A DNA stretch of 39,173 bases, from positions 1 through 39,173 of IMG/VR virus record IMGVR_UViG_3300048091_000109. One strand, written 5' to 3'. Within the stretch, counting starts at the first letter, position 1. Every line of letters starts with the position of its first letter. Source of the stretch: a virus. Under the pieces are notes generated by a model that was not told the DNA's origin, did not search any database, and worked only from the letters and a program-made list of their open reading frames with translations. Shown piece by piece: positions 20,693 to 26,595 of this stretch. The translations under genes were made by a program, and so were the position numbers.

Positions 20693-21411
20693 TGAATTGC
20701 GTCCAAGTTCAAACTTCCCAGCAAAGTAAACCGGCAGCAAGCAATACTATTTGCATTGACTGCGGTATTCACTGCCATACGAATGGCCGACGCTGCAAGA
20801 AATGCTCTGTGGTGAACAATCTATATAGGGTTTTCGGCACCGGGCAATATGAGGCGCTAACGATTGTTGCAAATGAAATTCGTCGTCAGCGCATGCGGCC
20901 CGCAAAGGAATATAAGTGTGTTGATTGCGGCGGAGAGGCTGCAATCTATGAACACCGCGACTACGGCAAACCGCTTGAAGTTGAGCCTGTTTGCCAGGCG
21001 TGCAATCTGTTGCGCGGTCACGCAATCCCGAAACGGAAGACGTTCAATGAGTTTGTCACTTTCTGCCTAACCCTAAAGCGCATTCAAGGGAAAGTTACTG
21101 CCGCTGATTTCTCGCCTTTCCAGGTGAAATTTTCTAATGCCGCCGAATCTGGGCACGCAAACAAAATAGCCTCCAATGGGAGAAGTGATGAAAAATCTTT
21201 TGGGCCTGCCAATAAGGTTCTGCAGCAAATAAAGATCGAGTTTGGACTTAAAACTAACGGTGATCTTGCAGAATTCCTGGGCGTAACTCAGGCAACAATA
21301 TGCCGGCTTCGCTACTTGGCCTCTCCTGTTCGTGCCAAGTTTATAAACAGTGTCCATAGGCGTACTGGATGGCCTGTTAGCCATATCAAACGACTGGTGG
21401 GCCAAGCATGA
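20689..21411 (+). CDS. Zinc-finger plus HTH fusion protein, 240 aa
   Basis: Residues about 20-40 contain CIDCGIHCHTNGRRCKKC and residues about 76-113 CVDCGGEAAIYEHRDYGKPLEV followed by VCQACN, a ligand pattern of HNH-like zinc modules without obvious catalytic His-Asn-His. The last 60 residues form an HTH (NGDLAEFLGVTQATICRLRY, then FINSVHRRTGWPV). The combination suggests a DNA-binding regulator, perhaps in the place of CII or an early activator, just after Cro. The gene overlaps cro-like and the next small gene by four bases, so all are translated together. Confidence 0.7.
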   Translation: MMNCVQVQTSQQSKPAASNTICIDCGIHCHTNGRRCKKCSVVNNLYRVFGTGQYEALTIVANEIRRQRMRPAKEYKCVDCGGEAAIYEHRDYGKPLEVEPVCQACNLLRGHAIPKRKTFNEFVTFCLTLKRIQGKVTAADFSPFQVKFSNAAESGHANKIASNGRSDEKSFGPANKVLQQIKIEFGLKTNGDLAEFLGVTQATICRLRYLASPVRAKFINSVHRRTGWPVSHIKRLVGQA

Positions 21412-21587
21412 GCGCGCCAACTCTCGACCCGCGGCTGCTGACAGACCAATACCGCGCCAAGACTGCGCGCATGGTGATGTTCAACCTGTCGCAGCGTCAG
21501 TGCAGCCAATGCCGGCGCCGCCGCAGTCCTGGCCGCTTCCTGGCTGGCGGCGATGTGTGCTTCGACTGCCGGAGGAGGGCGCAATGA
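21408..21587 (+). CDS. Small zinc-finger protein, 59 aa
   Basis: ATG overlaps the previous stop (ATGA). Two Cys pairs (CSQC at about residues 32-35 and CFDC at 51-54) frame an Arg-rich loop (RRRRSPGRFLAGGD), a compact zinc ribbon of the type seen in phage operons. The end overlaps the start of the next gene (ATGA). Function unknown; DNA or RNA binding is plausible from the basic loop. Confidence 0.7.
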   Translation: MSAPTLDPRLLTDQYRAKTARMVMFNLSQRQCSQCRRRRSPGRFLAGGDVCFDCRRRAQ

Positions 21588-21781
21588 AGGCTAAAAAGTC
21601 GCTCTTGCCGCTGATAGTTCTCGGCGCTGGTCTTGGCCCTGGCTGGCTTACAGCGATGCTGAACCAATTTCCCGAGCCAAAGCCGCCGCGCGAGAAAACA
21701 GCCGCGGATCTCGCCACCATCGCTCGCGCAGAAGAGAAGCGGCAGCGTAAGGCCAACAAGATCAAGAGGGCGGGCAAATGA
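21584..21781 (+). CDS. Small membrane-anchored protein, 65 aa
   Basis: Residues 6-26 (LLPLIVLGAGLGPGWLTAML) form one hydrophobic segment after a basic start. The rest is a Lys/Arg/Glu-rich helix. GGAGGAG lies upstream of the ATG. It overlaps both neighbours by four bases. No function is known. Confidence 0.6.
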   Translation: MKAKKSLLPLIVLGAGLGPGWLTAMLNQFPEPKPPREKTAADLATIARAEEKRQRKANKIKRAGK

Positions 21782-22077
21782 AGGGCTCCACGCCAACCAA
21801 GGCCGATAAGGCTCTATGGGATGCGCTGGCGTCTCTCGGCTGCGCTGCCTGTCGCAAGGACGGCATCGTCAATCCTTGGGTAAGCATTCATCACCTGGAC
21901 GGTAGAACTAAGCCTGGCTGTCATCAACGGGTTCTGGCCCTGTGTGGTCCGCACCATCAGCAAGACGACAGCTCGGGAGTATGGGCCGTACACCCGAATA
22001 AAGCTCGCTTTGAACAGGAGTACGGCACACAAGAGGAACTGCTTGAGGAATGCAAGCAGATATTGGGGCTGGAATAG
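21778..22077 (+). CDS. Ref-like RecA-dependent nuclease, 99 aa
   Basis: The sequence has CAACRKDG (residues 22-29), SIHHLDGRTKPGCH (36-49) and LCGPHHQQD (55-63), the arrangement found in the compact HNH nuclease domain of phage P1 Ref and relatives. Ref cuts DNA inside RecA-formed displacement loops and stimulates recombination. This copy is only 99 residues, so it is mainly the nuclease core. P1 is itself a phage-plasmid. Overlap with the preceding gene shows it belongs to the early plus-strand operon. Confidence 0.8.
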   Translation: MKGSTPTKADKALWDALASLGCAACRKDGIVNPWVSIHHLDGRTKPGCHQRVLALCGPHHQQDDSSGVWAVHPNKARFEQEYGTQEELLEECKQILGLE

Positions 22078-22093
22078 GACAGCCAAAACAAAA

Positions 22094-22120
22094 ACCCGGC
22101 GCTGCACGAACAGCCCGGGT
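22094..22120 (-). terminator. Hairpin with T-rich tail on the minus strand
   Basis: ACCCGG (22094-22099) pairs with CCGGGT (22115-22120), and GCTG with CAGC around a 6-base loop. On the minus strand it is followed by TTTTTGTTTT, so it would terminate antisense transcription; on the plus strand there is no T-tract. Confidence 0.5.
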
Positions 22121-22147
22121 CACGATTCACACATTCGAAGGATGTAA

Positions 22148-22318
22148 ATGAATAACCAAAGTATATCGCAAAAACATACGGTCTTGCAGAGGGGCGACGA
22201 ATTCTTCGTTGTGTACCCGACGCCGGGCCTTGAGCATGTGCCGACGCTGGCACTGATCTGCAGGACTGAGCAGCAAGCGCAGGAACAGTGCGACCGCCTG
22301 AACGGAGGTTTGCAATGA
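22148..22318 (+). CDS. Small unknown protein, 56 aa
   Basis: AAGGA is seven bases before the ATG at 22148. The product (RGDEFFVVYPTPGLEHVPTL, then CRTEQQAQEQCDRLN) is a small alpha/beta polypeptide without known motif. Its stop overlaps the O-like gene's ATG (ATGA), and its tail contains GGAGG, the O gene's ribosome binding site, so it may couple O translation. Confidence 0.65.
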   Translation: MNNQSISQKHTVLQRGDEFFVVYPTPGLEHVPTLALICRTEQQAQEQCDRLNGGLQ

Positions 22319-23103
22319 AGCCGGCCAAAGTGCTTAACCTGGAAACGCCGAGGGCGCCACAAGTGGAAGACGGATATACCCGCATCGCAAACGAGCTGTT
22401 CGACGCCATTCTGCGCGCCGGCCTGACCGCCCGCGAACTGTCGGTTGTGATGGCGATCATCCGCAAGACCTATGGCTACAACAAGAAGCAGGACGACATT
22501 TCTGCATCGCAGATCGGCGGCCTGTGCAACATGGCGCGCAACCATGTGACGACCACGCTCAAGCAACTGGAAGCAAAGCAGATCATCCACAAGCGCGAAG
22601 GCTCCTATGGCTCAGTTGTCGGCATCCAGAAAGACTACTCCCTGTGGCTCCTGAATGGAGATAGTCCCAAATCGGGACTAGTCCCAAATCGGGACGTAGA
22701 TAGTCCCAAATTGGTACTAGTCGATAGTCCCAAATCGGGACACACAAAAGACAACCTTCCAAAAGACAACCTACAAAAGACACCGAGCAGCGAAAGAAAA
22801 ATCTCGCTGCTCGCATTCCTGGAGCGCTGCAAGGCAGAGAGCAGGAAGCCCATTCCTGAAGACGATGCAGTTTTTAAGTATGGCGAGAGCGTTGGAATCT
22901 CCATCGAGTTCATCCGCCTGGCCTGGATCGAGTTCAAGCGTAAGTACAGCGCAAAAGGCGCACGCAAGTACATCGACTGGAATCAGCACTTCCAAAACGC
23001 TGTACGCGAGAACTGGTACCACCTGTGGTTCATCAAGGGCGACACCTACGAACTGACCACCCGCGGTCTGCAAATCCAAAAAGAACTCAGGGAGCAAGCA
23101 TGA
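22315..23103 (+). CDS. Lambda-O-like replication initiator, 262 aa
   Basis: The N-terminal domain matches phage replication protein O: VEDGYTRIANELFDAILRAG, LTARELSVVMAIIRKTYGYNKK, and the winged helix ASQIGGLCNMARNHVTTTLKQ. A linker at about residues 116-150 is encoded by repeated iteron DNA. The C-terminal domain (FIRLAWIEFKRKY, then WNQHFQNAVRENW) resembles the part that recruits helicase. The product would bind origin repeats in its own gene and load the DnaB-like helicase from the next gene (ATGA overlap). ATG at 22315 is preferred to upstream codons because AACGGAGG precedes it. Confidence 0.87.
   Translation: MKPAKVLNLETPRAPQVEDGYTRIANELFDAILRAGLTARELSVVMAIIRKTYGYNKKQDDISASQIGGLCNMARNHVTTTLKQLEAKQIIHKREGSYGSVVGIQKDYSLWLLNGDSPKSGLVPNRDVDSPKLVLVDSPKSGHTKDNLPKDNLQKTPSSERKISLLAFLERCKAESRKPIPEDDAVFKYGESVGISIEFIRLAWIEFKRKYSAKGARKYIDWNQHFQNAVRENWYHLWFIKGDTYELTTRGLQIQKELREQA
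22662..22784. repeat. Putative lytic origin: four iterons and an A-rich repeat tract inside the O-like gene
   Basis: Copies of TAGTCCCAAATCGGGAC lie at 22662-22678, 22679-22695, 22701-22717 (three changes) and 22725-22741. Each contains the inverted repeat GTCCC/GGGAC around AAATC. CAAAAGACAACCT follows at 22745-22757 and 22760-22772, with a partial copy at 22774-22784. The design (palindromic iterons then an A-rich strand) matches lambda ori. In protein these units give repeated DSPKSG. Confidence 0.88.
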
Positions 23104-24458
23104 AAGCCAACGATCTGCCAAACGCCAACGATGCCGTCTATGCCGAGCAATCCCTGCTTGGCGCCCTGATGCTGGACAACGAAGCGCTGTATCGTGTCCC
23201 TGACGTAAAAGCCGAGCATTTCTACCGCGCCGACCATCGCGCGATCTTCGAGGAAATCTGCAAGCAGATTGGCGCCGGCAAGACTGCCGACCCGATCACG
23301 CTGTTTGCCTCCCTGCAGACCAAGGTCGATGACTGCCTGCATTACCTGACGCAGATTGCGACCAATACCACCTCGGCCGCCAGCGCGAACCGTTACGCCG
23401 ACATTGTGATGGACCGTGCGCTGAAGCGCTCCGTCGCAGCGCTCGGCGGCGAAATGATGGAGTTGCGCACATCCCTGGAGCCAGCAGACACGATCATCGA
23501 CCGCCTTGCCGCCAAGGTCGAAGCGCTCGCGCAGAAGCAGACCCGCCAAGAGCCGCAGCGCCTGAACGACATGCTTGGCTCTTACGTCGATGTGATCCAG
23601 GCGCGCATGGACGGGAAGATCAAGCCAATTTCGACCGGCTTTGCGGATCTGGACCGACGCCTTGATGGTGGCCTGGAGCGCGGAACGCTGACCGTTGTCG
23701 CTGGCCGCCCGGCAATGGGCAAGACCGCATTCGGCCTCGGCATCGCTCGCAATGTCGCGGAATGGGGTAGCAGCCTATTCCTGTCGATGGAAATGAGCCG
23801 CGATCAGGTGAACGACCGCCTGATTGCCGCGCTCGGGAAATTGCCGATCGCCTGGCTGCGCCGGCCGGACGACCGCAGCGACGAGGGAAAGCAGAACTTC
23901 AACCGGATGACCCACGCTTTCCAGCGCGCGCAGGAGCTGAACCTGTACATCGACGATCAGACGGCGCTCAACATGCTCGACATACGCGCTAAATCGCGCT
24001 CAGTGAAGCGCAAACAGGGTTTGGATGTCCTGGTCATAGACCAGCTCAGTTTTATCGCTGGAGGCGCTTCTGACAAGAGCTGGGAGGTTGTCGGAGAACA
24101 CACGCGCGGCCTGCTGCAGCTAGCCAAGGAATTGAACATCGCAATCGTGCTGCTCTGCCAGTTGAACCGGAAATGCGAGGAGCGCAACAACAAGCGGCCG
24201 ATGCTCTCCGACCTGGCAGTTTCCGGGTCCATCGAGCAGGACGCGGCGAACGTCATCTTCCTGTACCGCGATGAGGTCTACAACAGCGAAACGATGGACA
24301 AGGGCGTCTGCGAGGTGATCACCGCGAAGCAGCGGCAGGGCGAGCCGGGAACGGTCGGCCTCGCGTACATCGGCAACCAGACCCGATTCGAGGATCTGGC
24401 GACGCCATGGCAGCCGAGCGAACAGCGGGAAAAGCCGCGCAGTCGGGGTTTTGATTGA
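23100..24458 (+). CDS. dnaB: Replicative DNA helicase, DnaB family, 452 aa
   Basis: The N-terminal DnaB domain (AVYAEQSLLGALMLD, EHFYRADHRAIFEEI) is followed by the RecA-like motor with Walker A GRPAMGKT (residues 202-209), SMEMS (229-233), Walker B VIDQL (312-316) and a late arginine-containing AKQRQGEPG motif. The hexamer unwinds DNA ahead of the phage or host polymerase. ATG at 23100 overlaps the O-like stop (ATGA), and the frame upstream is shadow. A phage-coded helicase makes replication independent of helicase loading by host DnaC. Confidence 0.95.
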   Translation: MKANDLPNANDAVYAEQSLLGALMLDNEALYRVPDVKAEHFYRADHRAIFEEICKQIGAGKTADPITLFASLQTKVDDCLHYLTQIATNTTSAASANRYADIVMDRALKRSVAALGGEMMELRTSLEPADTIIDRLAAKVEALAQKQTRQEPQRLNDMLGSYVDVIQARMDGKIKPISTGFADLDRRLDGGLERGTLTVVAGRPAMGKTAFGLGIARNVAEWGSSLFLSMEMSRDQVNDRLIAALGKLPIAWLRRPDDRSDEGKQNFNRMTHAFQRAQELNLYIDDQTALNMLDIRAKSRSVKRKQGLDVLVIDQLSFIAGGASDKSWEVVGEHTRGLLQLAKELNIAIVLLCQLNRKCEERNNKRPMLSDLAVSGSIEQDAANVIFLYRDEVYNSETMDKGVCEVITAKQRQGEPGTVGLAYIGNQTRFEDLATPWQPSEQREKPRSRGFD

Positions 24459-24649
24459 AGGCTGGCGAGGAATGGCGCTTTGAATGCGAAACGCGCTACG
24501 TCCTCACTCTGCGGCGCATCAGCAGAGATCGCGCCGCAGCGTATATCGGCAAAGTCGGCGACAAGCGCGGCGCAGAAGCAGCGAAGGCGCTAAGGGAAGC
24601 AGCAGCGGCATTGTGGAAAGCGGAACAACAGCGAAGGGAAGACAAATGA
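24455..24649 (+). CDS. Small unknown protein, 64 aa
   Basis: TTG at 24455 overlaps the helicase stop (TTGA). The protein reads WRFECETRYVLTLRRISRDRAAAY and ends in an Ala/Arg/Glu helix (AKALREAAAALWKAEQQRRE). It looks like a small charged DNA- or protein-binding helical polypeptide common beside phage helicases. No function is known to me. Confidence 0.6.
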   Translation: MKAGEEWRFECETRYVLTLRRISRDRAAAYIGKVGDKRGAEAAKALREAAAALWKAEQQRREDK

Positions 24650-25008
24650 GCGGAATTGGAATGGGAATTGGAGCGGCAATGGCGGCAGAGCAGGCGCGTA
24701 GCGAGTTTGAGCGGTCGGCCAACTTTGACCCGGTAAGCGACCGGTATCCGCGCAAGCCTGACAACGGCGACCGCAACCGGCGCAGCGACAAGCCGGCAAC
24801 AGATCCGGTCAACCGGCCCGCGCACTACACCGGCCACCCGAGCGGCATCGAGTGCATCCAGGTGACGGAGCACATGGGCTTCAACATCGGCAACGCAGTG
24901 AAGTACTTGTGGCGCTGCGACCTGAAGAAAAACGCCATCGAGGATCTGGAGAAGGCGGAATGGTACATCCGGCGCGAGATCGAGAAGCGCAGGAAGGCCG
25001 CGGCGTGA
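24646..25008 (+). CDS. DUF3310-type protein, 120 aa
   Basis: Residues 52-112 carry the DUF3310 core: DPVNRPAHYTGHPSGIECIQV, then NAVKYLWRCDLKKNAIEDLEKAEWYIRREI. Such proteins occur in phage nucleotide or replication operons and are often named nucleotide kinase, though activity is not firmly established. The first 45 residues are Gly/Ala/Arg-rich and poorly conserved. ATG overlaps the preceding stop (ATGA), with GAAGGGAA upstream. Confidence 0.8.
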   Translation: MSGIGMGIGAAMAAEQARSEFERSANFDPVSDRYPRKPDNGDRNRRSDKPATDPVNRPAHYTGHPSGIECIQVTEHMGFNIGNAVKYLWRCDLKKNAIEDLEKAEWYIRREIEKRRKAAA

Positions 25009-25358
25009 TCCATCTGACGCTGCCCATCCCGCCAAGCATCAACCACTACTACGGGCAAAGCCCGCAGGGGCGGAAGTTCATCAAAGCGCCTGGCGTGAAG
25101 TACCGCCAGGAAGTCGCGGAAATCGTCGCCGAGAAGGGCTGCCGGAAGCTTGAAGGCCGTATCACCCTGTTCGCCATGATTCATCCCGCAGACAAGCGCC
25201 GCCAGGACTTGGATAACCGCAGCAAGGCGCTTCAGGACGCATTAACGCATGCCGGCGTCTGGCTGGATGACGAACAAATCGATGAGCTGCACCTGGTGCG
25301 CGGCGACGTAATGAAGGGCGGTCGCGTGACGGTAGTGATAACAGAAAGGGATAAGTAA
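25005..25358 (+). CDS. rusA: RusA-family Holliday junction resolvase, 117 aa
   Basis: The family pattern is complete: LTLPIPPSINHYYG near the start, DKRRQDLDNRSKALQDAL with the catalytic aspartates (about residues 64-81), and the conserved VWLDDEQIDELHLVRGD. RusA resolves four-way junctions and branched DNA before packaging. GTG at 25005 overlaps the DUF3310 stop (GTGA), with AGGAAGG eight bases upstream. It ends at the start of the next gene (TAATG). Confidence 0.92.
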   Translation: MIHLTLPIPPSINHYYGQSPQGRKFIKAPGVKYRQEVAEIVAEKGCRKLEGRITLFAMIHPADKRRQDLDNRSKALQDALTHAGVWLDDEQIDELHLVRGDVMKGGRVTVVITERDK

Positions 25359-25789
25359 TGGCCGGGAACAGCAAGCCGCGCAAGCGCTACAACAGCGACC
25401 GCAAAAAGCTCCATGTGCCGATGACGGCCGCGCGCAATCCATTGGCGCTCGATCTGCATCTGACCGTCGAATCGCTAGTCGCAAACCCGAACGAAGCCAC
25501 GGGCGGACGCCTGGCGCGCATCCTGGCCGCAATGGCGAACGCGATCAACTATGGCTCGCCAATCCGCATCGCAGACAGGGAAGACGCGGACGCTGTAGCC
25601 GTGAGAGGCGCTATGACCGCATTGCAGGCCGTAGAAGAGCGTTTCGACAGGCTCGGCAAGTATGGACTCAGCGGCGACGAAATAACGGCTCTGAGGGCCG
25701 CTGCTGGCGGATTGGACCAATCGCTCGCAAGGATTCCTTTCAATGTGTTGCAGGAGTCAATTCGAGCGGTGAATAGGATTTGCCCATGA
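25358..25789 (+). CDS. Unknown early protein, 143 aa
   Basis: A polar helical protein with a basic start (AGNSKPRKRYNSDRKKLHV), then LHLTVESLVANPNEATGGRLARILAAMANAINYG and AVAVRGAMTALQAVEERFDRLG. The basic head suggests nucleic acid binding. It lies between RusA and the last early gene, with one-base and four-base overlaps, near the position of late regulators in lambdoid phages. No domain was recognised. Confidence 0.68.
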   Translation: MAGNSKPRKRYNSDRKKLHVPMTAARNPLALDLHLTVESLVANPNEATGGRLARILAAMANAINYGSPIRIADREDADAVAVRGAMTALQAVEERFDRLGKYGLSGDEITALRAAAGGLDQSLARIPFNVLQESIRAVNRICP

Positions 25790-26295
25790 CGGGCGGCATA
25801 GACGGATGGGAGCGCATCCGCCTGCTGCTGGCGGGCGCGAACAAAGAGCGCAGCTACGCCATGCCGGCGAAATACTACGGGCGCGACCCTGCCCGCTATA
25901 TCAAATTCGAGAGCGAAAAGACGCCAGTCAGCAAAGGGGAAGTGATGCAGAAACTCGCCGTAGTCGATACTTTCCACCAGCAGTCGCCCTATGAGCAACT
26001 GCTGTCGATGTGGGCTGCCTGGATGCGTCTCGCCGACCATCAGCACTCACTCGCAGAAGGGCATCCGCAGGACACGAAAGAGTTTATGGCGGCCGGCGAG
26101 GCAGTAAACACGATGATTGATGATCTTCCGCGCTATCAGTGGTGGGCTATTCGCAAATCCAGAAACATCTGCACCGTCTGGAACTTTCCGAATGTCTCAC
26201 TGGATGAGGCGCTGGCCCAGGCCGAAGCGATCCTGACGCCGAAACTGAAGGCAGGCGCAGCGACGAAGCGATATTTTCCTGCCGATGAAAAATAA
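25786..26295 (+). CDS. Last early gene: possible Q-like late antiterminator, 169 aa
   Basis: The protein has EQLLSMWAAWMRLADH (about residues 66-81), AVNTMIDDLPRYQWWAIRKSRN (about 106-127) and a final helix (SLDEALAQAEAILTPKLKAG). The W-x-x-W block and HTH-like C-terminal half are reminiscent of phage Q-type antiterminators, which are sigma-like. It is the last gene of the early operon and is directly followed by a promoter-like sequence, then a terminator before the late genes, the same order as Q-PR'-tR'. The assignment is inference. ATG at 25786 overlaps the preceding stop (ATGA). Confidence 0.55.
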   Translation: MTGGIDGWERIRLLLAGANKERSYAMPAKYYGRDPARYIKFESEKTPVSKGEVMQKLAVVDTFHQQSPYEQLLSMWAAWMRLADHQHSLAEGHPQDTKEFMAAGEAVNTMIDDLPRYQWWAIRKSRNICTVWNFPNVSLDEALAQAEAILTPKLKAGAATKRYFPADEK

Positions 26296-26298
26296 TTG

Positions 26299-26327
26299 TT
26301 GCGCGCGGAGAACTTCTGAATTATGCT
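26299..26327 (+). promoter_or_regulatory. Candidate late promoter
   Basis: TTGCGC (26299-26304) and TATGCT (26322-26327) are separated by 17 bp, directly after the last early gene. Predicted transcripts would meet the terminator at 26396 after about 70 bases, as for lambda late transcription. Matches to consensus are only partial. Confidence 0.42.
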
Positions 26328-26395
26328 ATGCGCGTTAGATGTGATTTTTGCGTCTATTTAGTGTCTGACAGCCGGGAACAGACCGGCCTACATCC

Positions 26396-26424
26396 AACGC
26401 CTCGCCTAACCCGCGGGGCGTTTT
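26396..26424 (+). terminator. Rho-independent terminator upstream of the late genes
   Basis: AACGCCTCGC (26396-26405) pairs with GCGGGGCGTT (26413-26422) over 10 bp with one G-U pair, a 7-base loop and TTTT. It would stop early transcription or act as a Q-controlled late attenuator. Confidence 0.82.
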
Positions 26425-26440
26425 GCATTCTGGAGCCGCT

Positions 26441-26503
26441 ATGCACGCAATGACCATGCTGATGATGCTGTGGGGGGCGTGGCTGCCCAAGCCGTCGAAA
26501 TAA
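26441..26503 (+). CDS. Putative 20-residue leader peptide
   Basis: GGAG lies five bases before the ATG. The 20 codons give a Met-rich hydrophobic peptide (MHAMTMLMMLWGAWLPKPSK). It sits between two terminators in the late leader. It may be a translated leader or a chance frame; the good spacing argues for a trial. Confidence 0.3.
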   Translation: MHAMTMLMMLWGAWLPKPSK

Positions 26504-26536
26504 CCGTTCTCCTCCGCGTGGCAATCGCCGCGCTTC

Positions 26537-26570
26537 GCCGCCCTCCTTGACTGGCAGGGCGGCACCTTTT
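26537..26570 (+). terminator. Second hairpin terminator in the late leader
   Basis: GCCGCCCT (26537-26544) and AGGGCGGC (26556-26563) form an 8-bp perfect stem with an 11-base loop, followed by ACCTTTT. It lies 26 bases before the esterase ATG. Confidence 0.7.
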
Positions 26571-26595
26571 ATTCGCAGCACGCACAAGGATAACC

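Noticed and set aside
22662-22741. Second CRISPR-like or satellite repeat
   Set aside because: The repeats are inside the O-like coding frame, palindromic and followed by an A-rich tract, as in lambda ori.
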